From the NCBI RefSeq assembly GCF_031877795.1, contig NC_133938.1, positions 13,114,920 through 13,178,919 on the forward strand: a stretch of DNA of 64,000 bases, in the 5' to 3' direction. Under the pieces are notes generated by a model, which saw nothing but the letters and a program-made list of their open reading frames with translations, was not told the DNA's origin and made no database searches. Every line of letters starts with the position of its first letter. The first letter of the stretch is position 1. Of this stretch, positions 48,913-62,800 are shown in pieces. Source of the stretch: Strix aluco (Eukaryota > Chordata > Aves > Strigiformes > Strigidae). The position numbers were made by a program, and so were the translations under genes.

Positions 48913-49000
48913 CTGGCACTATCTCTGCATGTGTGTGTGAATTTTTTATTTTTTTTTTCTGGCACTATCTCTACATGTGTGTGTGAATTTTTTTTTTTTA
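48913..49000 (+). repeat. 46-bp tandem duplication
   Basis: The block ctggcactatctctgcatgt plus the gtgtgtgaa and poly-T that follow is repeated immediately (second copy from 48959, with one base changed in the core: ctaca for ctgca). The two copies are nearly identical, so the duplication is recent. Confidence 0.8.
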
Positions 49001-51448
49001 ACGACCACCTTCTAATCCTTTGAGATGGACTTAATCTGTTTATCCACCTTGGGGAGGAACTAAAAAATTACCTTCTCGTGCCCACACCCCTGGGAAGGAG
49101 GGTGCTGGCATGCTAAAGTATCACAGCTGGGGCAGATGAGCATGGGGGTGTGATTCCTTGGCCTGTGGCTCCCAGAGCCTCCACCAGACCTGGGTGAGGG
49201 CCTGACTCCATTGCAGCCTGGCAGCCACAGGGGAGCTGCTGCAGGTGTCCCTGCCCGGCCTGCAGGCTGTGTCCCCCAGCTGACTGGGTGGCAGTACCCA
49301 GTTGGGGTGACTGTGAGCATGGGGGTGCTCAGGTTCAGCCCTTTCCTGCTGTGGCAGCACACATGGAGTGCAGGTGTGGCAGGCTGGCCCAAGCCTTTCT
49401 TTGGACACCTCTCGTTCTCTTGACTGCACATCAGCCCTAGCCTGCTGTGTGTCCCTGTCTCGTAGCACACTTGTCCTTTCCTCATGTCACTGTTCTGCGG
49501 TGGGTGCTGTGGCTGAGCCTCTGTGCTGTGCCACTCGTGCTTCCTGCATCATTCCAGCTGGGCTTCAACATGCATCCTCCACCTTCGTTGTGGGTTGAGT
49601 TTTTGCTTTTGTTCACTTTCTTCTACAGACCCTTGGCTGACATCATGTTCATCTTCCCCTCGTGCCCCTTGTGCAGGTGGTCAGAGGCTGTGGGTGCCCT
49701 AATCGTCAGGGGCAAGGCTGTCTGTGCAGGCAGTGAAGCCCAAGGGGTAACCTAAAGGCCAGTATACACTCTTGTGGGTTTTTAGAGATGGGACTCTGCA
49801 GTATGAGGGTTTTGTGTTGCATCGGAGGTTGAGGTGTGCTCAGGGATGTTAAAGTGAGTTTTACTGTTGGGGTAGACAGGAAGAATATGCCAGGCACTTT
49901 GTCAGACACAGTACATTGATTTCTTGACAGATTGCGTACGAGTAATGAGATAATGCAGATTCAAATCCTTTAACGTCTCTTAAAAAGTTCCTGTACCACT
50001 ATAATGACAAGATAATTTAGAGTGTAAGATGGTTGATTATGTACAATGCAAATAAACTTTTAATTGTGATCTTCTGAAGCAACTCACTTAACTGCAGCTT
50101 TCATGGGTTTAGGGACTGAAATCTTTCCAGCTGTACAGGGTTGTTTTTGGTGCCAATTTGAGGTTTGAGATAGAACACTAAACAGAACTTAAAGCTGGAA
50201 AGGGTAATTAATATTTCATGTTAGTATTAAATGTACATGAAATATTGTGGTTGCCTTCTCAGAGGTGGAGCAGTGGGAACAGAATAGCAGTGGCTTTTGA
50301 AGGGCTGGCAGCTGTCCTGAGGCCAAAGGGAGTCTGTCTGTAAATTTTGGATGTTCTTGTTCACTTCCAGCTAAAGCAGATGTAGGGATGGGGACTGAGG
50401 CTGAGGACTGCTATTTAAATCCTAAAAGGAGCAGTCAGGACAAATCTGAGCTGTCAGGCTCTGTCATGGCTCCCCTGCAGTCAGGATTGTGATGAGGCCT
50501 TTTTTTAACAGAATAATGCTTCTATGTACATGAGGTAAAAAAATCTTGTAATACAATAAAAATCTCTTCTTCCAAATATTCCTTACCATCTTAATTTTTC
50601 TTGCAGAGTGACTGTAGCTAGTCTGTAGCTAGAACCCAGTACACCATCATGGAGAGGGGTTTAAACTTTTTTTATTGCAGTGACTGTACTGGAAGAACAG
50701 AGCTGCGCATCTTCTCTTTACTAGTAAGTAAAATGAAGAAGAATCTGAAGAGCAAGCAACTTTTTACATTATGCCACCACAAGCCATCTTCAAGATGTCT
50801 GGTAACGCTGTTACTTTCACCTGCTGAGGCAAGGTGGTCTTAGCAGGTTGGATTTCTTCAGGGACATTTCACATGTCTTGTGACAGAGCCAGTACGTGTG
50901 CTATTCTCAGCTTACACAATCTATATAGCTCATGCTTTTCCTCTGCCCCAGTGCGGATATTCGCCACAGGCTGCAGTTCTTCAAGAAATAAATCTGCTCC
51001 ACTGTGGTCTCTCCAGGGGCTGCAGGGAATCTCCGCTTGGGCACCTGGAGCTCCTCCTCACTCACTGACCTGGGTGTTCTCAGGGTTCATTTCTCACACT
51101 TTTTTTCTTACTCCTCACAGCCATGCAGTTTCCCCCTTCTTAAATCTGTTACCACAGAGGCTGCACCAGTGTTGGTGATGGGCCCAGCTGTGCCCTGCGG
51201 CAGGGCTGCTGTGGAACTGGCTGGAAGCGCTTGGAACCAGCTGTGTCAGGTACGGGACAGCCCTGAGTTCTCCTCACAGAGACTCCCGCCAACCCTTGGG
51301 CATGGGCACCTGATATGCCAAGTATCAAGTGTGTTAGCTTCCTTCAAAATTGCCTCTCTACCCTCTCCAGTAGATGCTTGTAACGTTTGCATGGTTGGAT
51401 GTCCTGGGATACAGAGGTAAGGCGGGAGGTTCTGTGGTAAAACAAAAA

Positions 51449-51482
51449 GGAAATGGCGGGTAATGAAGGAACCGCCATTTCC
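51449..51482. promoter_or_regulatory. 11-bp inverted repeat made of two facing YY1-type motifs
   Basis: GGAAATGGCGG (51449-51459) and its exact complement CCGCCATTTCC (51472-51482) are separated by 12 bases. AATGGCGG/CCGCCATT is the core of the YY1 site, normally found at promoters. The surrounding 150 bp are locally GC-richer than the flanks. No gene start is recognisable nearby. Confidence 0.45.
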
Positions 51483-54267
51483 GGGTGGCAGGAGGCGGAG
51501 GTAGGAGGTGGCTGGCAGTACGGCTGGAGTCCAGCTAAAACGAGAGGCCTGCCAAGAGGGTGCATGGCAGTGCTGTGAGTGGCTGGGGTTTCATTACTGT
51601 ACTCCAGTAAATATGAGGAAATGAATATTGTCTCTCCACTTTCACAAACTGAAGAAAAAGTATTTAAACATGACTTTTGCCTTAACTGCAGCTATAATTA
51701 AGTGAATTAAACTGCAAGTTTGATTCATAATTGGTATTTCTGTTACCACAAAGTAAAGCCATTCTCTTTTCAAATACATTAAGCCATAAGAAACTGCTTT
51801 ATACCAGCTAAAGCTTCATAATACATTTATGTATTATTGGAAGCATAATTCACATGCAGAGTGTTATTAAAACCTTACCAGCTTCCAGTTTAAATCTTTG
51901 CACAGTGATTTAACTCCCTTCTCATTCTTTACGTGACATTTTCATAATAATTAAACATGAATGTGTCCTTACAGTCTCTACCCAGAAGTCCTGTGGTGCC
52001 CAGGAAAGGCAGCAATAGTCTTGTAGGTCTCAGATACTGTAATAAGATTGTGTCCATGAATTAGATCTTCCTATCTAGAATCGCTCTGCATAGATCAAAT
52101 AAATGCTACTCTTAAGTAATGGAAATACAGTATGTTATAGGCTATGCTATGAATGCTAATAATGTCATTTTTCTCACAGATATTAAAAGTTTCTCGTTTT
52201 GTATTATGCCACTCTGTGACATGCAATTGTCTTCTGCTGCTAAATCTAAGCATTTCTATTATTGGTGTGAGGAAAGACCTGAATTACTAGAGATTGCATT
52301 TAGATGTGTAAAATCTCTACCTCACTATTTCCTGTATGATTATTTTATGCTTGTTTCTATTACAGATTATAAGGATGTTGGATGGAATTTTTTAGCTAAA
52401 CTACTGACTAGTATATAATTTATGAAATCTGGTTATACGAGTAAAAACAAGTTGATAACAAGTCTAAGAGCAAACTTCTCCATTTATAATTATTGAATAC
52501 TGCACTATCTGTTTTTTAAAAATCTGTTACAATGTCAATACAGGGGACTTTCAGATGTGACACAGAACCTATAAGACACCTTCTGGGGTGACAGCTGGAG
52601 ACTGGGTGGGCACCAAGAGCATCTTAAATGGTACCATGTGCCTATGTGCAGGCAACTGAATTAAGCCCATAATGTTCCAAATGTAACCATAACACATGTT
52701 CTTACTAAATTGTTTATTACAGTCTTTTTGCAAGAAGGCAGAGCTATGATAAAGATGCCTCTGACAGAAATCTGATGAAGATTTTATTTTTTATCATATG
52801 AAGTTTAGCATTTTAGGGATTTTTCTTTTATTTCTTAAAATATATAGTTTTTATCAACAAGTAGTAAGTATATGAATCACACCTTCCATCTACTCTTCCC
52901 AAATCACTAGGCTATATTAGTTTTGTTTAGGTATATAATATTATTTTTTTGTTTTCCAAATTATTATTAACACATTGAGAATTATAGGGGGATTTGCCCA
53001 GACTTGTGGTTGGGTGTCAGGAGTTAGTTCAGGTCTTCAAAGATTCTGGATCCTGCTTTGCTTGTTGAAAGACCTGTGATTCCCCATTATCAAGTATCAG
53101 CTTAGACAGGATATAATGTATTTTGCAGATGATGCTAGACATTAAAGTAAAAACATAAGTAAGGCTTCTTAAGACTATCCCAGTAGCTATTAATTCACAA
53201 AAGTGAGGCAACACATCTTTTAATATCTCTAGTTGAAGGTTGGACAGATTTATTGAATAAAATAAATCAAATATGAAAAACACTTATGTGGATTAATGTA
53301 AGAATAACTTGGTTTAGAAAAAAGTTTTTAAAATTTGTAATTTATCTTGGAAGTTGTACATAATGATCATCTTGGTCTTCAAGCTATTCTGTGAAACCAT
53401 TCCAGGTAAGCTGCCTTCATGTTTGTGTTGGATTAGTGGGACACCTTGTAGTAAAATATTTTACCATAATAACACCAGGTACTTTCAAATGACACTTTTC
53501 AATACAAAGTAAATTTTTAAAATAGATCTTGAATCTTGAGCAATGAGCTAGTATTTAATTGCCAGAATTTCAATGCGTTAGACAGGGGGATGCTACCAGA
53601 ATGGATTTTAATAATAAAGAAGGAAGTTTTGAAATAGTTTGGTTTTTACATGTCTTCTCTTCAGATGAAAGAGACCTTACAATAATCTTAACCATTTTAC
53701 TTGTGATAGTAGCAAGCTATGGCTATTCTAACATAAAATCCACACTGAAAATTCAGTCAGGTCAAAATGACTAACTTTCATAAAATATTGTCCCTTTCCT
53801 TCATTAGCCATAATTATTGCTGTCAACTAAACTTTTGGATAAATATTATACATTTTCCTTTTGTTTTAAAAATAAAGGATAAAAATTACTCAGTGTACAA
53901 ACAATTTCAAGTTTATGTTAGAGATATAATACTACTTTTGACAGATTGCTGCATAGTCTTGTGCACTCTCATATCTCAAAAAAGTACAAGGTCAAAAATA
54001 TTGTTTCTGATGACCTATTTTATCAGAAGTATTGTCAAAAAAAAAAAGATAATCAGATTTTTGACACTTGTCCTGGGAGTGTCATTAAGGGCCTCTATAT
54101 AACATAACACATCAGAAACATCAGGCAAAAACTCTTAAGTGTAATGCTCATTCAATACTTAAGTATAGACCATTTTACAGTGCTAAGTTTTGGGATCAGG
54201 ACACTAATATGACAAAGAAGTACCAGTCCATTGACAACCTTTGCTATAGGTTTCAGGAGATATTCTT

Positions 54268-54302
54268 AAAAAAAAAAAAAAAAAGGGGGGGGGGTGGGGG
54301 GG
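54268..54302 (+). repeat. A17-G10-T-G7 homopolymer tract
   Basis: A run of 17 A is followed directly by 10 G, one T and 7 G. It has no coding context. It may be an old retroposon poly(A) tail or simple slippage; no recognisable retroposed gene precedes it. Confidence 0.7.
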
Positions 54303-56751
54303 TGAGCAAATAAAACCCCAACCAAACAAAAAACAAACGACAAAAACATTTCTGGCCATCAGTGTGACTTGAGGCATTTCACTGTCAACAGAAAGCAGGG
54401 CTAGAGGGAGCCTCAAGCACAAAGACTGCATTTGATATTGCTTTTCCTGCAGCAGCAGAAGACCTTAATGAAAAAAGAATTCAGCACTACCAAGTTGTAA
54501 CAAGTCCAAGTAGGGTGCTGGGAGCAGGATATCAAGCTAAGGTGAAAGCTATGTCAAAAACTGAAGCTGAAGAGAGCATGAGAACCAGAGAAACTGAATC
54601 ATTAGGAACAGGTCCAGCTCAAGGCATACAGGTGAAGTAGCTTTAGAATAGTTACCAACGATGTTTCCACATTTGATACACTTATTGGCCTTTGTGATAG
54701 TTAAGAGATCTAGTATGGTCAAAAAGTGTCAGAAAGAGCAGGGGAAGTCACAGGACCAGTACCACCCTTTCGCACCTTCAGTCTTACTGTGGCATGGCTA
54801 GAAGTATAGCAATAGAGGTAATGATGCCTAGGAAGGAGGGCTAGGAGCAGTGCTGAGGCAAAGCCAGTTCAGTAGAGCTTGCAGTGCTTTGATGGGCACA
54901 GAAGGGAGATAAGCTCAAATTAAAAAGGAGTTGCTGGCCATGTTCACTGCCACAGAATGAGATTGTCAGTTGACCTTGGGACACCAGATGGACATGCAGT
55001 CTGTTCAGAAGCCATCAGGAAGCTTTATGGTGGAGCTAGTGCTGAAGGCAGCCAAATGACAATAACCCTTGTTAGATGCATAGCAGTCCAATGAGGTGAT
55101 GATAAGGTACTCCCCCAAAAAGTCATGGCTAGGGGCAGATGCATTGCACATGCTGTCCAGACTACGGTGTATAGACAACTTTTTGGAACAGAAAGAAACC
55201 TACCAACGTGCGTCAGTATATCTTTTTTGGCCTTCATGAAGTCTGTTTTGGTATGGTGGACTCTTTGAAGGGGCAGGAGGTATTTCCAGGACATTTAAGA
55301 GGTGACAAAAGGTAGGTGCTACATGTAGGTGTATAGAATACATGATATGATGATATGTCCATTAGCTGGTTATGCATTAATAGATTTCAGCCCAAACAAG
55401 TGGAAAAAGATACAAAAAACTTGATAAAACTTACCAAAAGGGAAAAGGTAACAATTAGTTTGGAGCCTAAATAGAGGAGAGGATATTGCAGAGGAAACTA
55501 GTTTAGATCCTGCAATGCTCCCTTTTCTTCAAAAGGATCTAGTTTACTTTTCAAGTGTGGAGGCCTTTCAGTTTATTTCCAGAGCACAGCTGATGGAGCA
55601 TATTTCATCTTTACCTCTCAGATCATAAAGACTTCCTCTTGCTCTAGCTGAAATATTTGCTGGAAATCAGGGGTGAATTCTTTGCTTAGCATGATGACAA
55701 GGGAGATAACTGCTTTATATATCTTTTTTTTTTTTTTCCTTTGTCTAGGGTATGGCTGGGGGTTCCTTGTTTGTTTTAGAGTTCCAGTCAGAGACATCTC
55801 CATATTTCAAAGATAATTTAGTTGTGCTGACACCCCAAATCAGTATGCACTCTATAGTGAAAAGAAAGCTACCTTTTTTTTTTCAATATATATTTTGCAT
55901 ATTTTCCAACAACTGAGAGGAAAAATGCCACCTAACAAGTATTTTGATAGAAAATGCTGCTCAGGGAATAGACTTTAAAACCCAGCTCTTCTTTTGGAGG
56001 GAAGAGAAGTTGATCTGATGTTATTGAACACTCCACAGTAAACAGCTGGTGTTCTGTTCCCTTTTTCAAAAGAGTGGGATTGCTTTCTGTCTCTAAAACA
56101 TGCAGTTTCATTAAAGAGAAGATAATTGATGATAAAAGCAGGGGAAGAGTGCATATTGTGATCTTAATGCTACGTAAGTGACATACTGTCAGAAGAAAAC
56201 TGCATTGCCTACTTTAGCTGCATAAACTTTGATAGCAGGCTGGAAGCTGCTCTTATTTTCTATCAAGTAAGATTTAAAAAAAATCAGTTCTACAGCTTAC
56301 AAGCAGTATGAAGGCTTAATTGTTTCCTTATGCTCCATTCTACAAATATACTAAACATTAACAATCAATTAGCTACCAGTGTGCCAGACTGTTCCTTAAT
56401 ATGGAATGTCAGCTGTGCCTTAATTTTTGCCTTGAACAGGTATTTTCACAGAGCTAACTCATAATATTTTACAGTCTCAGTGCAATCCCAACTAAACATT
56501 TTGATACTTAGTCCCCTGACTGCCTCTTGGAGCTCCTTTGCCAAGGAGTTCCTTCATAACCTCTCAGGAAATATGACATGCACCTGGACCTGTACACATG
56601 CCAGTGTGAGATAAGTCATGTGGAATGCCTGAAGGATGTAATAAATATTGCATGCAATGCAGATTTTGTTGACAGAGATATCTAAGGGAGAATGGAATTC
56701 CTATCTAGCTATTTGAAGGACTTTGTATGGAAATGAATTACTTGTAGTGCT

Positions 56752-56830
56752 GTAGGAATTGCCATATTGTATCAGACCATCAAGTTTGATTTCTTGCCCT
56801 TAGCAATGCCTACTGTTTTATAATCTGGTT
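56752..56830. repeat. Possible old interspersed repeat fragment
   Basis: The phrase gccatattgtatcagaccat followed by caagtttgatttcttgccc resembles the (ccatac)tgg(a)tcagacca..ggtccatctagccc pattern of old reptilian and avian repeats. The similarity is weak and short. Confidence 0.25.
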
Positions 56831-59800
56831 ATTCAGGGAATGAAGGACTACCCTTCTAAGAATATACCCATCTAAGTCACACAGAGAGAAGGGATACTTG
56901 TTCAGGGAAGAAGGGTAAATTCTTAATTCTTTGGGGTTTTTTTGGGTTTTTTTGGTTTTTTTAAGCTGTAACCTCCTTCCCTGAAAGACAAGATTATGGT
57001 GTCCTTGAAACACACGCATCGACACAGCTATAACAGACCTGATTACTTTTACCTTAAAAACAAAAAACAAAACCAAAACTCTGCAAATATTTTTTGTCCA
57101 GTTTCTTTAACTACAATTGGAAGAACTTTTTACTTGATCTATCTTAAATTTACTCATCTTTAGTTTATCAGATATTTTCCTTGTACACCAGCTGAAGAAG
57201 GGCATAATTTTATCATCACATTTCATGTTTTTTAATGTGATTAGTGTTTAGACAGACATATGCATTCTCTTGAGTCTGGCTGGCCTTCTTTTTCAGTTGG
57301 GGCTGTAGCTACTGGGCAAGGTAGATCAGACTTGTATGGACTGCAGCTAGGAGCCTGGATGCACAGAGTAAGATGTGCTATCTTCAGTCTAGTCAGAATA
57401 TAACCAGTGTTTAAACACTTACTTCTATTTTAAGCTAAGCTTGAGTAGTCTCAATGTAGTTTATCAATTTACTGATTAGCTCCTCTGCAAAGTGTGAATG
57501 TTATGACTAAATGACATGTAAACATCCCCTGTAGGTATCAATGGGAGTTTTGCACGAGTGTTTGCATGCAGTTTTATGATCCACAGTAAATATTTATCAC
57601 ATGCAAACTTTAATGGCACCACTATTGAGTTCTCTTTTATGCTAGAGAAAGCTGTTTATTCTAAGTATCTTTACTTATGTTTGTTTTCTAATTATTCCTT
57701 TACCTTCAATTTCTTACAAGGAACATTCAGGACAGGTAGGACCTATCGTCCATTTCATCCAAATTTATGTCAAAGCATATGAGAAGTTATATATATAAGA
57801 CTTAGGCTGTCAGAATATAGTTTTTTTTCTTGCAGTTTTCACTAACAGCTGTTGAAAGCAGTAATAGCCAGTGAAAATATAGAAAGACATGTGGAATTTA
57901 GGGCCCACTAAATACAACGTTGATTAATTTCATAACAAGATCACTTTCTGTTCAGGAATGCTTGCTCAGCCAGCTGTAGCAAGGAGGAGAAGACGTAGAT
58001 ATCCACCCTGGCTTTATTTTCAGTTTTCAAATCTTGTGTGTTTCATCCTCAAGGTTCAGCAGTGTGTTTACACTAAAGCTTTATTGGGATCTGTATTATT
58101 GAAAGCCTGTCCTGGAGAGAAGCTCACAACACATTACTGTGGAAATCACCCCTGGCACTGGAAACTTAAATGCAGCTTAATTACATAACTACAGGCAAAA
58201 CTCAAGGCATCTACATGCTGCAGCAGGAGTAGTTTAAAATAACATATCACAAACTGCTCAGTTCTGGTAACGACTGATAACCAGCATTAAGGCGTAACAC
58301 AGGAAAGCAATTATGTACATTTATATCCATCCCCTCGCTACAAGGAACCAAAAATGTTCCTTCAAAACGTTCTACTACAGTGTATGCAACTTGACTAGAC
58401 ATTGGTGTGATGAGATAAACTATTTAATTGGGGCTTTAGCACACTAGCAACTTATCACAGTATTTGGGATTCAGTGACGAGGGAGCCATTAAAGATTATT
58501 TTTCCTGAAAAACTTGAAAATGGCATGGCCTTTCCACTTGCTTTCCTCTAAGCCTCTTCTTTTGAATATCCTATTTACCTTTTGGAATCTTCTTGTTTTT
58601 CTCTGTGTCCAGCCTCCAAGGGGAAGCTTATCTTGGAGTTGTTCTCCCAGGTTAAATACATTGCCTCCATCTATTTCTCTAGCCAGATGAAAGCCTCTGC
58701 TTATCTAAAGGGGTTTGAGTCTGTATTAACTTGTGCTTTTTCTCCCTCTACAATACATTGCCTGTATTCAGAAGGCAGCTACAATCAGGGAGGCATTGGA
58801 CATTTAGTGCTTGAAAGGTTCACAGTGTGGGTCATGCTGAAAAAAAACCCAGAAGAGTTTTGCATGGATGTCCAGTGAATCTCATTGGTTCTGGGAGGAC
58901 CCCACTTCCCAGATGTGTACATTCCAACTTTTCTTATTAAGTGATAGGAAAGGTAGAGACACTCTTATCTTAAAAAACTGGAAGAGCTACAAACTAATTG
59001 CCTCTCCCAATTTTATGTTCTGCATCTGATAGAGTGGGACACTGTTACTGCTATATACTGGTTACGGTTCAATTCCCTCAGACTATCTCTGCATTTCCAG
59101 AAGTGGGAAAAAATTATCACAATAGAGAAACAGCAGCAGGATACAGGTGAGACAGTGCCTGCTGTTATATGGTCTTGAGGATGTGGAAGAGTAAAGGAAA
59201 AGTTAAAAAACAAGCTAATCATTGAATCTCTCCAGTCTTACAAAATAGTCTGAAATACACTGCTTCATTTTCATGTTTGTGGAGATAGTTGATCCAGTCC
59301 TGAGCCTGCAGTTTGACCCAACTAGGAATGTGCTAATTTACAAACTGAAATGGCTTGTAATGTTTTGCTGGTGTTTAATATACATATATTCAATTCTTCC
59401 TTTGTGATTATCAAAAATACTGAGCCTTATTCACATCTCCTTTTTGGTTAGTAAGGGGAAAGAGTAGAGGGTGACATGTTTTTAGTATTTAGTAAGTGGT
59501 TAGTATTTTAATACTGTGTACCCTGCATAATGAATATCACCAGGATCATCTTGATAGAGCTGTAGCTGTCAGTGGGTGAGGCAATTACTAAGTGAGGGCA
59601 TAGAAATACTCTTGAATCAAGACTGCAGTAAGCTGTCATATTTATAGGTGGTATAGAGAGAATACATTTCATAGTAAAATATAATTTATTATATTTATGC
59701 AGATTTGGAAATTGCTGAACAGCTGGGCAGTCAAGTTACAGGTCTGTGTGTGGGGTTATCTGCTTGTGCTTTATCCCCTGCAGGAGTAGAAGGGTTCCTA

Positions 59801-62800
59801 CACTGTCCATTTGCAGGGATGGGCTCTACCAGTCAGAGAACATAATGGCCTTCCCTTGGGTACTCCCATCAAGCATTTGTTCAGCAGTCACCCTAAAAAC
59901 CCAGATCTGAAATGCTACTGCACCACTTACCACTTTTTTCCTCTCCAATATTTCTCACCCCTGAATTCTTAAAGTTCTGAGTCTTATGCCCTTCTGAGGA
60001 GTGGGACACAGAGGAGATTATTTTGGTGGCTTCTACTTGTTTTCCCAGAAAGCTTGACTCTTACTGACAGTCATTCTTTTCCATTCTTTCATCCCACTGG
60101 TAGGCTTTCTGTGCCTCAGGATAGTCTTTAAATGAAAGAGCCTGATCTTCTGATGTGCTGATCTCCTACCATTCCACTTGGCTTCAGTTGGCATTGTGAG
60201 TGCTCAGCACTAATGGAAATTAGCCTCCAAGTGTGTAACTGGTAGCATGTGTTCTTTGTTAGCACTGGCTCTGGCTCACTTGTGCTGATTTGCTGCTTTA
60301 GTAGCTTTGAACTTTCTTAGGTCACTGAATCACAATTCATTTCTTATTGGAGTTTATGACTGTATGGGAAAAACCTTGTCTTGTGGGAAACAAAGGGAAA
60401 GGATATACTGGGTTTGAGTTCCTATTTGTTTTCCTAACCCTTCCCTCCCTGTTACCCTCTAAGTTAGTGACCTGAAGGGTAAACTTATACAGAAGAAGAA
60501 AAATATTTTGTTTTAAACTCTGTTTCCATGACATGGTGTTTCTCACCACTAATATTTCTACAGGCTTATTGAATTGGAATTCAAAGAGCTAGTTGGGGTT
60601 GAAATTTTTGTCCTGTGTTTTCCTAACATAATTTTCCTAACGTGTCCAGTTAGCCAGGTCACCACCACATATGACCTATAACCTCAGGCTGATCAGGACA
60701 CTTTCTAAATCATATTGGTTTAAATGTGTAACTGCTTATATGAACAAAGATCAATGACATTCTGCAGTGGACAGGCCTAACATGTCAAGACCATCTCTGT
60801 GGTTACATAGTGAGGTTAAATAAGCTGAAAACTATCTCTAGGTCTAACCTTCCTGAGCCAGATAAGCAAGATTCACAGGCAAGCTACCAGCTTGCTTTGA
60901 AAAATCTCTTATTTGCCATTTAAGACACTGAACTTCTGTCTCTAATCAGGCTGGTAACTGGAGGTAGCTGAAGGTGCTGGCTGCAGCTATCTGTGCTTGT
61001 TCCTAGAGGCTTGCATATCTCAGAAAGCTGGAAATTCAATGCAGTGACAAATGCTAAGGGATAAAAAGGTATCCTACCAAATGTCCAAAGATGATGCTGA
61101 TGAGAGAAGGGCACTCGGGCATTATCACTTTACAAGGATTTTTGGAATGCTGTCAATTCAGCACGAGGAGGAATATTAATGGATACGGTTTACCACAATG
61201 GTCTTCTGTGACACACGAGAGATGCCCCTGAAATTGACCCAGGATAGACCAACTTGCTGGTCTCCAAACAGGTCTTTTTAGTACAGCACTAAACCAGTTG
61301 TCTAGCAGATTATTTCCTTTGGAGTAATCTGTACACCCAAAGGTAGAATTGGCATGGCAAAAATTCTTCCACATCTGTGCTTTCAGGTAAACTGACAATT
61401 AAGAACACAAAAGGCAAGCATATAGCAGTGCATAACTAGCCTTCCTAAGGTTCTTGTGAGCAAAGGCTGCTCATGAGGTATACCAGCTAAGCTTGTTTTC
61501 TGCCTGTCTCAGCTATATTTCCTTGTAACCCAGCACCCTTGCTTCTGCAGGAGTTAGTTGTTTTGACATGCTATATAGCTGCAGTATTTCAATCACATAG
61601 CATAGAAGATGTAAACTAATGGGATTTTACATTCTTTCAATAGGGTGTTACTGAAACTGGAAGGCCACAGTGAAATGGCAGTGGGGCACTGTCTGTAGCT
61701 ATATAAAAAAGATGGTGGGATGCACAATAGCTGTAATGATTGCCTGCTTAGCATACGCTAACGTAATTCATCCTCACAACAACTTTGTCCTATGATGAAG
61801 GCAAGTTAAATGATGTTGCAAACATTGCTTGAAGAGAGAGATGGCACTGTAGTCCTCTAGCTGTGAGTACCGGTAAGGACAAACTGTGTGTGTAAAAGCT
61901 GGGGGAAAAAAGCAACCTTTAATTGCTATCTTATCCTTTGTATTTATCTATTTTAGCTGACAGCAGTGCCTTCTAACTGAACCAAGATAATTTCAGAATA
62001 GAATAAAATCAGTATGAACTCAAGTGACTACATAAAAGGTGACTTGAGGTTCCTACACCTTAGAAACATATTAGAAAAAAAATGCTCTATTTCTGCCCAC
62101 TCTTAATGTCCCCAAACATCCTTTATTTGCACTAGAATGGCTTTCTAATGTAGTATCATGTGGTCTGTGATTATCTGTTCAAAGAAAAAGCTACAGAACA
62201 CTCAATTCACAATCTAAAATCTATGCATCAAGTACAGTGGTTGGACTATTTCTTGTCTTCCACGACTGTTTGTGGTGGTAATGATAAAAAAACCTTGGCA
62301 CTTCCAAAGCAATTAATATCATTAATGTGCTGTAAAAACAATTCATTAAGCTCCCTCAGGAAAAACATCTCTATGTCTTTTGCCTCTCACATCTTTCACT
62401 TTTGTAGTCAAGTTTTCAGCCCTACAGATCTGGGAGACAGTTTGTATGAAAGAATTTGGGAGACATTCTCTTATGTAGCAGGTACAACTGGCAGGAAGGG
62501 TGAAAAAAGTCTTTACATTAATTTTTCCACTTAAATTTTCGCTATTGAATAGACCAAAATAAGGTAAATTAGGGGCTAGTTTGGTGTATGACTGACTCCA
62601 CAGTGACTTTCTGTGGGTGGCTTTGTGGTTAAGAGCAGCGTTCAGCACAGCGAATGCAGCCCCAGATGTGCCAGCCCTGACTAGTATCTGACCCTTCCTC
62701 CCTGTGGCAGGAACAGGGTAGGCTTGTTTAATCTGTCCTAAATGACTCATTTATAGAGGACATTTTCCTCCTGTGTGGCTGAAGCTCCTCTAACATCCTG

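Noticed and set aside
49060-49485. GC-rich 141-codon minus-strand frame
   Set aside because: Its Cys/Pro/His-rich translation looks like random GC-rich DNA, and there is no CpG island or splice context.
52119-52418. 99-codon frame in the gene-poor region
   Set aside because: The translation has no recognisable motif or composition of a conserved protein, no flanking splice pattern, and lies in AT-rich DNA where such lengths occur by chance.
58582-58878. 98-codon plus-strand frame
   Set aside because: There is no family resemblance and no supporting promoter, splice site or homologous exon.
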